Part shown: one piece after another, positions 1-11,762 of the stretch
Numbering within the stretch: the first letter of the stretch is position 1
Layout: each line of letters starts with the position of its first letter
Assembly: GCA_037783545.1 (NCBI GenBank)
Contig: JBBELK010000623.1
Location: forward strand, 62,001 to 126,000
DNA from: Henricia sp. BOLD:AAB3569
Taxonomy: Eukaryota; Echinodermata; Asteroidea; Spinulosida; Echinasteridae
Direction: 5' to 3'
Length of the DNA stretch: 64,000 bases
Program-made: the position numbers and the translations under genes
The notes under the pieces: model-generated
Told to the model about the DNA's origin: nothing
What the model saw: only the letters and a program-made list of their open reading frames with translations
Database searches by the model: none

Positions 1-1334
1 GCCAAACTGCGGTGCGTTAACGACAGTCCGAATGACTGAGCATGCGCACAACTCAGGAGTACCCCAAAGAGGTGTGTACAGACAGCCACGGTTTGCGTGA
101 GAGCAGTCAGGAAGCCTCAACCCAGTTTTTTCTAAACTTTGAAATTTCTCTGCCATTTCCCGGCGAAAGTCTGTCAATTTTGTATGACAAGTGCGCAATA
201 TAGAGAGTTTAGGGCATGCAAAATTTGAAGTTCGTGGGAACATTTTTCGACCTCCAAATTTGCCGACGTTTGGACCACACTTTGACCAAATTGCCGAGCC
301 AAACTGCGGTGCGTTAACGACAGTCCGAATGACTGAGCATGCGCACAACTCAGGAGTACCCCAAAGAGGTGTGTACAGACAGCCACGGTTTGCGTGAGAG
401 CAGTCAGGAAGCCTCAACCCAGTTTTTTTCTAAACTTTGAAATTTATCTGCCATTTCCCGGCGAAAGTCTGTCAATTTTTTATGACAAGTGCGCAATATA
501 GAGAGTTTAGGGCATGCAAAATTTGAAGTTCGTCGGAACATTTTTCGACCTCCAAATTTGCCGACGTTTGGACCAGTCAGGAAGCCTCAACCCAGTTTTT
601 TCTAAACTTTGAAATTTCTCTGCCATTTCCCGGCGAAAGTCTGTCAATTTTTTATGACAAGTGCGCAATATAGAGAGTTTAGGGCATGCAAAATTTGAAG
701 TTCGTTGGAACATTTTTCGACCTCCAAATTTGCCGACGTTTGGACCACACTTTGACCAAATTGCCGAGCCAAACTGCGGTGCGTTAACGACAGTCCGAAT
801 GACTGAGCATGCGCACAACTCAGGAGTACCCCAAAGAGGTGTGTACAGACAGCCACGGTTTGCGTGAGAGCAGTCAGGAAGCCTCAACCCAGTTTTTTCT
901 AAACTTTGAAATTTCTCTGCCATTTCCCGGCGAAAGTCTGTCAATTTTTTATGACAAGTGCGCAATATAGAGAGTTTAGGGCATGCAAAATTTGAAGTTC
1001 GTCGGAACATTTTTCGACCTCCAAATTTGCCGACGTTTGGACCACACTTTGACCAAATTGCCGAGCCAAACTGCGGTGCGTTAACGACAGTCCGAATGAC
1101 TGAGCATGCGCACAACTCAGGAGTACCCCAAAGAGGTGTGTACAGACAGCCACGGTTTGCGTGAGAGCAGTCAGGAAGCCTTAACCCAGTTTTTTCTAAA
1201 CTTTGAAATTTCTCTGCCATTTCCCGGCGAAAGTCTGTCAATTTTTTATGACAAGTGCGCAATATAGAGAGTTTAGGGCATGCAACATTTGAAGTTCGTC
1301 GGAACATTTTTCGACCTCCAAATTTGCCGACGTT
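1..1334 (+). repeat. 297-bp satellite array, block A (about 4.5 monomers)
   Basis: Head-to-tail monomers with a 297-bp period, seen from the anchor gtgcgcaatatagagag at 191, 489, 661, 958 and 1255. The monomer has several short A/T tracts (a T6-T8 run after 'aacccag', a T run before 'atgacaag', a T5 run before 'cgacctcc') and the 8-bp palindrome cgttaacg. Length change falls mostly in the first T run: 298 bp between 191 and 489 because of one extra T. The monomer at 661 carries 'gttcgttgg' instead of the usual 'gttcgtcgg'. The last monomer before the SINE carries two diagnostic changes, 'gccttaaccc' and 'gcaacattt'. No gene is supported; reading frames here are repeat by-products. Confidence 0.97.
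489..660 (+). repeat. Truncated satellite monomer (125-bp internal deletion)
   Basis: The distance between successive anchors is 172 bp instead of 297. 'gtttggacca' runs straight into 'gtcaggaagcc' at about 574/575, removing the stretch from 'cactttgacc' to the end of 'gtgagagca'. Both sides of the lost segment share 'ca' at the break, which fits a microhomology or slippage deletion. It is the only large internal deletion of a monomer that I see in the window. Confidence 0.93.
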
Positions 1335-1626
1335 GTTGTTGTTGTTGTTGTTGTATGTTTTATGGCATCTTCGGCAACTATAGGCCCTTTATGCCATCAA
1401 CTATACGGTTTTAGCTTTAACTATACTATATTATCAACTTGAGATGACGAAGAAGGAGTTGCAGTTTTAGAAGTGGGAGGAAAACCCCCAGAGAAATGCC
1501 CCAGGGGAAAACCCACGCGGTCAAGTAGGGACTGCAAACCCAATCCACATACACGCCCCGGATTCGAACCCGGGACCCCAGAGGTGAAAGGCGAGGAAAG
1601 AACCCGTACGCCAACCCGACCGCCCC
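1335..1626 (-). mobile_element. tRNA-derived SINE, copy 1
   Basis: A 292-bp insert flanked by a 13-bp direct repeat, atttgccgacgtt, at 1322-1334 and 1627-1639, so it is a target-site duplication (the last two T could belong to the tail). Read on the minus strand, the element starts GGGGCGGTCGGG at 1626. It has a Pol III A box TGGCGTACGGG (1613-1603) and a canonical B box GGTTCGAATCC (1570-1560). A central part follows with GTGGGTTTTCCCC (1516-1504) and GGTTTTCCTCCCAC (1486-1473), then an AT-richer 3' body, and it ends in six AAC units (1352-1335). This is the classical order of a tRNA-SINE: tRNA head, body, simple-repeat tail copied by a partner LINE. The central motif resembles conserved central domains of invertebrate SINEs; I cannot name the family. 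Its + strand neighbours are monomers, not genes. Confidence 0.93.
1560..1613 (-). promoter_or_regulatory. Internal Pol III promoter (A and B boxes) of SINE copy 1
   Basis: On the minus strand the A box TGGCGTACGGG lies at 1613-1603 and the B box GGTTCGAATCC at 1570-1560, 32 bp apart, as in tRNA genes. The B box matches the TFIIIC consensus exactly. It sits in a T-arm-like hairpin with a TTCGAAT loop and four of five stem pairs. The A box fits the loose TRGCNNA pattern. No anticodon arm or 3' acceptor strand can be drawn, so this is a tRNA-derived promoter and not a functional tRNA. The same boxes lie in all nine copies at fixed offsets (225-235 and 268-278 from the left end). Confidence 0.85.
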
Positions 1627-2530
1627 ATTTGCCGACGTTTGGACCACACTTTGACCAAATTGCCGAGCCAAACTGCGGTGCGTTAACGACAGTCCGAATG
1701 ACTGAGCATGCGCACAACTCAGGAGTACCCCAAAGAGGTGTGTACAGACAGCCACGGTTTGCGTGAGAGCAGTCAGGAAGCCTCAACCCAGTTTTTTCTA
1801 AACTTTGAAATTTCTCTGCCATTTCCCGGCGAAAGTCTGTCAATTTTTTGTGACAAGTGCGCAATATAGAGAGTTTAGGGCATGCAAAATTTGAAGTTCG
1901 TCGGAACATTTTTCGACCTCCAAATTTGCCGACGTTTGGACCACACTTTGACCAAATTGCCGAGCCAAACTGCGGTGCGTTAACGACAGTCCGAATGACT
2001 GAGCATGCGCACAACTCAGGAGTACCCCAAAGAGGTGTGTACAGACAGCCACGGTTTGCGTGAGAGCAGTCAGGAAGCCTCAACCCAGTTTTTTCTAAAC
2101 TTTGAAATTTCTCTGCCATTTCCCGGCGAAAGTCTGTCAATTTTTTATGACAAGTGCGCAATATAGAGAGTTTAGGGCATGCAAAATTTGAAGTTCGTCG
2201 GAACATTTTTCGACCTCCAAATTTGCCGACGTTTGGACCACACTTTGACCAAATTGCCGAGCCAAACTGCGGTGCGTTAACGACAGTCCGAATGACTGAG
2301 CATGCGCACAACTCAGGAGTACCCCAAAGAGGTGTGTACAGACAGCCACGGTTTGCGTGAGAGCAGTCAGGAAGCCTTAACCCAGTTTTTTCTAAACTTT
2401 GAAATTTCTCTGCCATTTCCCGGCGAAAGTCTGTCAATTTTTTATGACAAGTGCGCAATATAGAGAGTTTAGGGCATGCAACATTTGAAGTTCGTCGGAA
2501 CATTTTTCGACCTCCAAATTTGCCGACGTT
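1627..2530 (+). repeat. 297-bp satellite array, block B (3 monomers)
   Basis: Plain monomers between SINE copies 1 and 2. It begins with the right 13-bp duplication of copy 1 and ends with the left one of copy 2. The monomer just before copy 2 again has 'gccttaaccc' and 'gcaacattt'. No gene seen. Confidence 0.97.
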
Positions 2531-2822
2531 GTTGTTGTTGTTGTTGTTGTATGTTTTATGGCATCTTCGGCAACTATAGGCCCTTTATGCCATCAACTAT
2601 ACGGTTTTAGCTTTAACTATACTATATTATCAACTTGAGATGACGAAGAAGGAGTTGCAGTTTTAGAAGTGGGAGGAAAACCCCCAGAGAAATGCCCCAG
2701 GGGAAAACCCACGCGGTCAAGTAGGGACTGCAAACCCAATCCACATACACGCCCCGGATTCGAACCCGGGACCCCAGAGGTGAAAGGCGAGGAAAGAACC
2801 CGTACGCCAACCCGACCGCCCC
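2531..2822 (-). mobile_element. tRNA-derived SINE, copy 2
   Basis: Same 292-bp element, orientation, insertion point and flanking 13-bp repeat as copy 1 (2518-2530 and 2823-2835). B box at 2766-2756 and A box at 2809-2799 on the minus strand. I see no difference from copy 1. It reached this place by satellite duplication and not by a new retrotransposition. Confidence 0.93.
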
Positions 2823-5807
2823 ATTTGCCGACGTTTGGACCACACTTTGACCAAATTGCCGAGCCAAACTGCGGTGCGTTAACGACAGTCCGAATGACTG
2901 AGCATGCGCACAACTCAGGAGTACCCCAAAGAGGTGTGTACAGACAGCCACGGTTTGCGTGAGAGCAGTCAGGAAGCCTCAACCCAGTTTTTTCTAAACT
3001 TTGAAATTTCTCTGCCATTTCCCGGCGAAAGTCTGTCAATTTTTTGTGACAAGTGCGCAATATAGAGAGTTTAGGGCATGCAAAATTTGAAGTTCGTCGG
3101 AACATTTTTCGACCTCCAAATTTGCCGACGTTTGGACCACACTTTGACCAAATTGCCGAGCCAAACTGCGGTGCGTTAACGACAGTCCGAATGACTGAGC
3201 ATGCGCACAACTCAGGAGTACCCCAAAGAGGTGTGTACAGACAGCCACGGTTTGCGTGAGAGCAGTCAGGAAGCCTCAACCCAGTTTTTTCTAAACTTTG
3301 AAATTTCTCTGCCATTTCCCGGCGAAAGTCTGTCAATTTTTTATGACAAGTGCGCAATATAGAGAGTTTAGGGCATGCAAAATTTGAAGTTCGTCGGAAC
3401 ATTTTTCGACCTCCAAATTTGCCGACGTTTGGACCACACTTTGACCAAATTGCCGAGCCAAACTGCGGTGCGTTAACGACAGTCCGAATGACTGAGCATG
3501 CGCACAACTCAGGAGTACCCCAAAGAGGTGTGTACAGACAGCCACGGTTTGCGTGAGAGCAGTCAGGAAGCCTCAACCCAGTTTTTTCTAAACTTTGAAA
3601 TTTCTCTGCCATTTCCCGGCGAAAGTCTGTCAATTTTTTGTGACAAGTGCGCAATATAGAGAGTTTAGGGCATGCAAAATTTGAAGTTCGTCGGAACATT
3701 TTTCGACCTCCAAATTTGCCGACGTTTGGACCACACTTTGACCAAATTGCCGAGCCAAACTGCGGTGCGTTAACGACAGTCCGAATGACTGAGCATGCGC
3801 ACAACTCAGGAGTACCCCAAAGAGGTGTGTACAGACAGCCACGGTTTGCGTGAGAGCAGTCAGGAAGCCTCAACCCAGTTTTTTTCTAAACTTTGAAATT
3901 TCTCTGCCATTTCCCGGCGAAAGTCTGTCAATTTTTTATGACAAGTGCGCAATATAGAGAGTTTAGGGCATGCAAAATTTGAAGTTCGTCGGAACATTTT
4001 TCGACCTCCAAATTTGCCGACGTTTGGACCACACTTTGACCAAATTGCCGAGCCAAACTGCGGTGCGTTAACGACAGTCCGAATGACTGAGCATGCGCAC
4101 AACTCAGGAGTACCCCAAAGAGGTGTGTACAGACAGCCACGGTTTGCGTGAGAGCAGTCAGGAAGCCTCAACCCAGTTTTTTCTAAACTTTGAAATTTCT
4201 CTGCCATTTCCCGGCGAAAGTCTGTCAATTTTTTATGACAAGTGCGCAATATAGAGAGTTTAGGGCATGCAAAATTTGAAGTTCGTCGGAACATTTTTCG
4301 ACCTCCAAATTTGCCGACGTTTGGACCACACTTTGACCAAATTGCCGAGCCAAACTGCGGTGCGTTAACGACAGTCCGAATGACTGAGCATGCGCACAAC
4401 TCAGGAGTACCCCAAAGAGGTGTGTACAGACAGCCACGGTTTGCGTGAGAGCAGTCAGGAAGCCTCAACCCAGTTTTTTCTAAACTTTGAAATTTCTCTG
4501 CCATTTCCCGGCGAAAGTCTGTCAATTTTTTGTGACAAGTGCGCAATATAGAGAGTTTAGGGCATGCAAAATTTGAAGTTCGTCGGAACATTTTTCGACC
4601 TCCAAATTTGCCGACGTTTGGACCACACTTTGACCAAATTGCCGAGCCAAACTGCGGTGCGTTAACGACAGTCCGAATGACTGAGCATGCGCACAACTCA
4701 GGAGTACCCCAAAGAGGTGTGTACAGACAGCCACGGTTTGCGTGAGAGCAGTCAGGAAGCCTCAACCCAGTTTTTTTCTAAACTTTGAAATTTCTCTGCC
4801 ATTTCCCGGCGAAAGTCTGTCAATTTTTTATGACAAGTGCGCAATATAGAGAGTTTAGGGCATGCAAAATTTGAAGTTCGTCGGAACATTTTTCGACCTC
4901 CAAATTTGCCGACGTTTGGACCACACTTTGACCAAATTGCCGAGCCAAACTGCGGTGCGTTAACGACAGTCCGAATGACTGAGCATGCGCACAACTCAGG
5001 AGTACCCCAAAGAGGTGTGTACAGACAGCCACGGTTTGCGTGAGAGCAGTCAGGAAGCCTCAACCCAGTTTTTTCTAAACTTTGAAATTTCTCTGCCATT
5101 TCCCGGCGAAAGTCTGTCAATTTGTTATGACAAGTGCGCAATATAGAGAGTTTAGGGCATGCAAAATTTGAAGTTCGTCGGAACATTTTTCGACCTCCAA
5201 ATTTGCCGACGTTTGGACCACACTTTGACCAAATTGCCGAGCCAAACTGCGGTGCGTTAACGACAGTCCGAATGACTGAGCATGCGCACAACTCAGGAGT
5301 ACCCCAAAGAGGTGTGTACAGACAGCCACGGTTTGCGTGAGAGCAGTCAGGAAGCCTCAACCCAGTTTTTTCTAAACTTTGAAATTTCTCTGCCATTTCC
5401 CGGCGAAAGTCTGTCAATTTTTTATGACAAGTGCGCAATATAGAGAGTTTAGGGCATGCAAAATTTGAAGTTCGTCGGAACATTTTTCGACCTCCAAATT
5501 TGCCGACGTTTGGACCACACTTTGACCAAATTGCCGAGCCAAACTGCGGTGCGTTAACGACAGTCCGAATGACTGAGCATGCGCACAACTCAGGAGTACC
5601 CCAAAGAGGTGTGTACAGACAGCCACGGTTTGCGTGAGAGCAGTCAGGAAGCCTTAACCCAGTTTTTTCTAAACTTTGAAATTTCTCTGCCATTTCCCGG
5701 CGAAAGTCTGTCAATTTTTTATGACAAGTGCGCAATATAGAGAGTTTAGGGCATGCAACATTTGAAGTTCGTCGGAACATTTTTCGACCTCCAAATTTGC
5801 CGACGTT
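2823..5807 (+). repeat. 297-bp satellite array, block C (10 monomers)
   Basis: Ten head-to-tail monomers between SINE copies 2 and 3. 'ttttttgtgac' variants appear near 3047, 3641 and 4532. Extra-T variants near 3881 and 4771 shift the open minus frame. A 'caatttgttatg' variant lies near 5119. The last monomer has the SINE-associated changes 'gccttaaccc' (5653) and 'gcaacattt' (5755). No gene seen. Confidence 0.97.
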
Positions 5808-6099
5808 GTTGTTGTTGTTGTTGTTGTATGTTTTATGGCATCTTCGGCAACTATAGGCCCTTTATGCCATCAACTATACGGTTTTAGCTTTAACTATACT
5901 ATATTATCAACTTGAGATGACGAAGAAGGAGTTGCAGTTTTAGAAGTGGGAGGAAAACCCCCAGAGAATTGCCCCAGGGGAAAACCCACGCGGTCAAGTA
6001 GGGACTGCAAACCCAATCCACATACACGCCCCGGATTCGAACCCGGGACCCCAGAGGTGAAAGGCGAGGAAAGAACCCGTACGCCAACCCGACCGCCCC
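5808..6099 (-). mobile_element. tRNA-derived SINE, copy 3
   Basis: Same element and insertion point as copy 1, flanked by the 13-bp repeat at 5795-5807 and 6100-6112. B box 6043-6033 and A box 6086-6076, minus strand. It has one private change: + strand 'agagaattgcccc' (about 5964-5976) where the other copies have 'agagaaatgcccc'. Confidence 0.93.
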
Positions 6100-7894
6100 A
6101 TTTGCCGACGTTTGGACCACACTTTGACCAAATTGCCGAGCCAAACTGCGGTGCGTTAACGACAGTCCGAATGACTGAGCATGCGCACAACTCAGGAGTA
6201 CCCCAAAGAGGTGTGTACAGACAGCCACGGTTTGCGTGAGAGCAGTCAGGAAGCCTCAACCCAGTTTTTTCTAAACTTTGAAATTTCTCTGCCATTTCCC
6301 GGCGAAAGTCTGTCAATTTTTTATGACAAGTGCGCAATATAGAGAGTTTAGGGCATGCAAAATTTGAAGTTCGTCGGAACATTTTTCGACCTCCAAATTT
6401 GCCGACGTTTGGACCACACTTTGACCAAATTGCCGAGCCAAACTGCGGTGCGTTAACGACAGTCCGAATGACTGAGCATACGCACAACTCAGGAGTACCC
6501 CAAAGAGGTGTGTACAGACAGCCACGGTTTGCGTGAGAGCAGTCAGGAAGCCTCAACCCAGTTTTTTCTAAACTTTAAAATTTCTCTGCCATTTCCCGGC
6601 GAAAGTCTGTCAATTTTTTATGACAAGTGCGCAATATAGAGAGTTTAGGGCATGCAAAATTTGAAGTTCGTCGGAACATTTTTCGACCTCCAAATTTGCC
6701 GACGTTTGGACCACACTTTGACCAAATTGCCGAGCCAAACTGCGGTGCGTTAACGACAGTCCGAATGACTGAGCATGCGCACAACTCAGGAGTACCCCAA
6801 AGAGGTGTGTACAGACAGCCACGGTTTGCGTGAGAGCAGTCATGAAGCCTCAACCCAGTTTTTTCTAAACTTTGAAATTTCTCTGCCATTTCCCGGCGAA
6901 AGTCTGTCTATTTTTTATGACAAGTGCGCAATATAGAGAGTTTAGGGCATGCAAAATTTGAAGTTCGTCGGAACATTTTTCGACCTCCAAATTTGCCGAC
7001 GTTTGGACCACACTTTGACCAAATTGCCGAGCCAAACTGCGGTGCGTTAACGACAGTCCGAATGACTGAGCATGCGCACAACTCAGGAGTACCCCAAAGA
7101 GGTGTGTACAGACAGCCACGGTTTGCGTGAGAGCAGTCAGGAAGCCTCAACCCAGTTTTTTCTAAACTTTGAAATTTCTCTGCCATTTCCCGGCGAAAGT
7201 CTGTCAATTTGTTATGACAAGTGCGCAATATAGAGAGTTTAGGGCATGCAAAATTTGAAGTTCGTCGGAACATTTTTCGACCTCCAAATTTGCCGACGTT
7301 TGGACCACACTTTGACCAAATTGCCGAGCCAAACTGCGGTGCGTTAACGACAGTCCGAATGACTGAGCATGCGCACAACTCAGGAGTACCCCAAAGAGGT
7401 GTGTACAGACAGCCACGGTTTGCGTGAGAGCAGTCAGGAAGCCTCAACCCAGTTTTTTCTAAACTTTGAAATTTCTCTGCCATTTCCCGGCGAAAGTCTG
7501 TCAATTTTTTATGACAAGTGCGCAATATAGAGAGTTTAGGGCATGCAAAATTTGAAGTTCGTCGGAACATTTTTCGACCTCCAAATTTGCCGACGTTTGG
7601 ACCACACTTTGACCAAATTGCCGAGCCAAACTGCGGTGCGTTAACGACAGTCCGAATGACTGAGCATGCGCACAACTCAGGAGTACCCCAAAGAGGTGTG
7701 TACAGACAGCCACGGTTTGCGTGAGAGCAGTCAGGAAGCCTTAACCCAGTTTTTTCTAAACTTTGAAATTTCTCTGCCATTTCCCGGCGAAAGTCTGTCA
7801 ATTTTTTATGACAAGTGCGCAATATAGAGAGTTTAGGGCATGCAACATTTGAAGTTCGTCGGAACATTTTTCGACCTCCAAATTTGCCGACGTT
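6100..7894 (+). repeat. 297-bp satellite array, block D (6 monomers)
   Basis: Six monomers between SINE copies 3 and 4. In order they carry 'gagcatacgc' (6475), 'actttaaaattt' with 'cagtcatgaagcc' (6574 and 6838), 'ctgtctatttttt' (6903), 'caatttgttatg' (7204) and the SINE-associated pair 'gccttaaccc'/'gcaacattt' (about 7737 and 7843). The last two or three monomers repeat the end of block C at an offset of 2,087 bp. No gene seen. Confidence 0.97.
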
Positions 7895-8186
7895 GTTGTT
7901 GTTGTTGTTGTTGTATGTTTTATGGCATCTTCGGCAACTATAGGCCCTTTATGCCATCAACTATACGGTTTTAGCTTTAACTATACTATATTATCAACTT
8001 GAGATGACGAAGAAGGAGTTGCAGTTTTAGAAGTGGGAGGAAAACCCCCAGAGAAATGCCCCAGGGGAAAACCCACGCGGTCAAGTAGGGACTGCAAACC
8101 CAATCCACATACACGCCCCGGATTCGAACCCGGGACCCCAGAGGTGAAAGGCGAGGAAAGAACCCGTACGCCAACCCGACCGCCCC
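7895..8186 (-). mobile_element. tRNA-derived SINE, copy 4
   Basis: Same element and insertion point, flanked by the 13-bp repeat at 7882-7894 and 8187-8199. B box 8130-8120 and A box 8173-8163, minus strand. No private change seen. Confidence 0.93.
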
Positions 8187-11100
8187 ATTTGCCGACGTTT
8201 GGACCACACTTTGACCAAATTGCCGAGCCAAACTGCGGTGCGTTAACGACAGTCCGAATGACTGAGCATGCGCACAACTCAGGAGTACCCCAAAGAGGTG
8301 TGTACAGACAGCCACGGTTTGCGTGAGAGCAGTCAGGAAGCCTCAACCCGGTTTTTTTCTAAACTTTGAAATTTCTCTGCCATTTCCCGGCGAAAGTCTG
8401 TCAATTTTTTATGACAAGTGCGCAATATAGAGAGTTTAGGGCATGCAAAATTTGAAGTTCGTCGGAACATTTTTCGACCTCCAAATTTGCCGACGTTTGG
8501 ACCACACTTTGACCAAATTGCCGAGCCAAACTGCGGTGCGTTAACGACAGTCCGAATGACTGAGCATGCGCACAACTCAGGAGTACCCCAAAGAGGTGTG
8601 TACAGACAGCCACGGTTTGCGTGAGAGCAGTCAGGAAGCCTCAACCCAGTTTTTTTCTAAACTTTGAAATTTCTCTGCCATTTCCCGGCGAAAGTCTGTC
8701 AATTTTTTATGACAAGTGCGCAATATAGAGAGTTTAGGGCATGCAAAATTTGAAGTTCGTCGGAACATTTTTCGACCTCCAAATTTGCCGACGTTTGGAC
8801 CACACTTTGACCAAATTGCCGAGCCAAACTGCGGTGCGTTAACGACAGTCCGAATGACTGAGCATGCGCACAACTCAGGAGTACCCCAAAGAGGTGTGTA
8901 CAGACAGCCACGGTTTGCGTGAGAGCAGTCAGGAAGCCTCAACCCAGTTTTTTCTAAACTTTGAAATTTCTCTGCCATTTCCCGGCGAAAGTCTGTCAAT
9001 TTTTTATGACAAGTGCGCAATATAGAGAGTTTAGGGCATGCAAAATTTGAAGTTCGTCGGAACATTTTTCGACCTCCAAATTTGCCGACGTTTGGACCAC
9101 ACTTTGACCAAATTGCCGAGCCAAACTGCGGTGCGTTAACGACAGTCCGAATGACTGAGCATACGCACAACTCAGGAGTACCCCAAAGAGGTGTGTACAG
9201 ACAGCCACGGTTTGCGTGAGAGCAGTCAGGAAGCCTCAACCCAGTTTTTTTCTAAACTTTGAAATTTCTCTGCCATTTCCCGGCGAAAGTCTGTCAATTT
9301 TTTATGACAAGTGCGCAATATAGAGAGTTTAGGGCATGCAAAATTTGAAGTTCGTCGGAACATTTTTCGACCTCCAAATTTGCCGACGTTTGGACCACAC
9401 TTTGACCAAATTGCCGAGCCAAACTGCGGTGCGTTAACGACAGTCCGAATGACTGAGCATGCGCACAACTCAGGAGTACCCCAAAGAGGTGTGTACAGAC
9501 AGCCACGGTTTGCGTGAGAGCAGTCAGGAAGCCTCAACCCAGTTTTTTCTCAACTTTGAAATTTCTCTGCCATTTCCCGGCGAAAGTCTGTCAATTTTTT
9601 ATGACAAGTGCGCAATATAGAGAGTTTAGGGCATGCAAAATTTGAAGTTCGTCGGAACATTTTTCGACCTCCAAATTTGCCGACGTTTGGACCACACTTT
9701 GACCAAATTGCCGAGCCAAACTGCGGTGCGTTAACGACAGTCCGAATGACTGAGCATACGCACAACTCAGGAGTACCCCAAAGAGGTGTGTACAGACAGC
9801 CACGGTTTGCGTGAGAGCAGTCAGGAAGCCTCAACCCAGTTTTTTTCTAAACTTTGAAATTTCTCTGCCATTTCCCGGCGAAAGTCTGTCAATTTTTTAT
9901 GACAAGTGCGCAATATAGAGAGTTTAGGGCATGCAAAATTTGAAGTTCGTCGGAACATTTTTCGACCTCCAAATTTGCCGACGTTTGGACCATACTTTGA
10001 CCAAATTGCCGAGCCAAACTGCGGTGCGTTAACGACAGTCCGAATGACTGAGCATGCGCACAACTCAGGAGTACCCCAAAGAGGTGTGTACAGACAGCCA
10101 CGGTTTGCGTGAGAGCAGTCATGAAGCCTCAACCCAGTTTTTTCTAAACTTTGAAATTTCTCTGCCATTTCCCGGCGAAAGTCTGTCTATTTTTTATGAC
10201 AAGTGCGCAATATAGAGAGTTTAGGGCATGCAAAATTTGAAGTTCGTCGGAACATTTTTCGACCTCCAAATTTGCCGACGTTTGGACCACACTTTGACCA
10301 AATTGCCGAGCCAAACTGCGGTGCGTTAACGACAGTCCGAATGACTGAGCATGCGCACAACTCAGGAGTACCCCAAAGAGGTGTGTACAGACAGCCACGG
10401 TTTGCGTGAGAGCAGTCAGGAAGCCTCAACCCAGTTTTTTCTAAACTTTGAAATTTCTCTGCCATTTCCCGGCGAAAGTCTGTCAATTTTTTATGACAAG
10501 TGCGCAATATAGAGAGTTTAGGGCATGCAAAATTTGAAGTTCGTCGGAACATTTTTCGACCTCCAAATTTGCCGACGTTTGGACCACACTTTGACCAAAT
10601 TGCCGAGCCAAACTGCGGTGCGTTAACGACAGTCCGAATGACTGAGCATGCGCACAACTCAGGAGTACCCCAAAGAGGTGTGTACAGACAGCCACGGTTT
10701 GCGTGAGAGCAGTCAGGAAGCCTCAACCCAGTTTTTTCTAAACTTTGAAATTTCTCTGCCATTTCCCGGCGAAAGTCTGTCAATTTTTTATGACAAGTGC
10801 GCAATATAGAGAGTTTAGCGCATGCAAAATTTGAAGTTCGTCGGAACATTTTTCGACCTCCAAATTTGCCGACGTTTGGACCACACTTTGACCAAATTGC
10901 CGAGCCAAACTGCGGTGCGTTAACGACAGTCCGAATGACTGAGCATGCGCACAACTCAGGAGTACCCCAAAGAGGTGTGTACAGACAGCCACGGTTTGCG
11001 TGAGAGCAGTCAGGAAGCCTCAACCCAGTTTTTTCTAAACTTTGAAATTTCTCTGCCATTTCCCGGCGAAAGTCTGTCAATTTTTTATGACAAGTGCGCA

Positions 11101-11470
11101 ATATAGAGAGTTTAGCGCATGCAAAATTTGAAGTTCGTCGGAACATTTTTCGACCTCCAAATTTGCCGACGTTTGGACCACACTTTGACCAAATTGCCGA
11201 GCCAAACTGCGGTGCGTTAACGACAGTCCGAATGACTGAGCATGCGCACAACTCAGGAGTACCCCAAAGAGGTGTGTACAGACAGCCACGGTTTGCGTGA
11301 GAGCAGTCAGGAAGCCTTAACCCAGTTTTTTCTAAACTTTGAAATTTCTCTGCCATTTCCCGGCGAAAGTCTGTCAATTTTTTATGACAAGTGCGCAATA
11401 TAGAGAGTTTAGGGCATGCAACATTTGAAGTTCGTCGGAACATTTTTCGACCTCCAAATTTGCCGACGTT
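8187..11470 (+). repeat. 297-bp satellite array, block E (11 monomers)
   Basis: Eleven monomers between SINE copies 4 and 5. 'gagcatacgc' variants at 9160 and 9753 are two monomers apart. 'tttagcgcatgc' occurs in two adjacent monomers (about 10816 and 11113, offset 297), a local one-monomer duplication. Extra-T monomers lie near 8350, 8650, 9247 and 9840. The final monomer has 'gccttaaccc' and 'gcaacattt'. No gene seen. Confidence 0.97.
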
Positions 11471-11762
11471 GTTGTTGTTGTTGTTGTTGTATGTTTTATG
11501 GCATCTTCGGCAACTATATGCCCTTTATGCCATCAACTATACGGTTTTAGCTTTAACTATACTATATTATCAACTTGAGATGACGAAGAAGGAGTTGCAG
11601 TTTTAGAAGTGGGAGGAAAACCCCCAGAGAAATGCCCCAGGGGAAAACCCACGCGGTCAAGTAGGGACTGCAAACCCAATCCACATACACGCCCCGGATT
11701 CGAACCCGGGACCCCAGAGGTGAAAGGCGAGGAAAGAACCCGTACGCCAACCCGACCGCCCC
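11471..11762 (-). mobile_element. tRNA-derived SINE, copy 5
   Basis: Same element and insertion point, flanked by the 13-bp repeat at 11458-11470 and 11763-11775. B box 11706-11696 and A box 11749-11739, minus strand. One private change: + strand 'ctatatgccc' (about 11514) where the other copies have 'ctataggccc'. It is the first copy whose downstream monomer carries 'ggtttgcttgag', a mark shared by copies 5-8. Confidence 0.93.

Larger units (their letters stand above)
958..3349 (+). repeat. 1,196-bp higher-order repeat, two tandem copies
   Basis: Each unit (958-2153 and 2154-3349) holds one plain monomer, one SINE-bearing monomer (602 bp) and one monomer with the variant 'ttttttgtgac' (near 1851 and 3047). 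The same variants recur in the same order at an offset of exactly 1,196 bp. SINE copies 1 and 2 look identical. This is the shortest SINE-to-SINE spacing in the window. Confidence 0.88.

Noticed and set aside
204..215. Telomeric repeat, because each monomer contains 'tttaggg'
   Set aside because: It is one heptamer per 297 bp and is never in tandem.
1332..1352. (GTT)7 as an independent microsatellite locus
   Set aside because: It is the tail of the SINE (AAC repeats on the minus strand), with one unit shared with the flank, and it is the same length in the copies I checked.
1560..1626. Functional tRNA gene
   Set aside because: Only the A box, B box and part of a T arm are present. No anticodon stem-loop or complementary 3' acceptor strand can be found, and the sequence continues as a SINE body.
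1473..1766. 97-codon + strand frame beginning in the SINE
   Set aside because: It is antisense to the SINE and runs into satellite, and it recurs only because the insert recurs.
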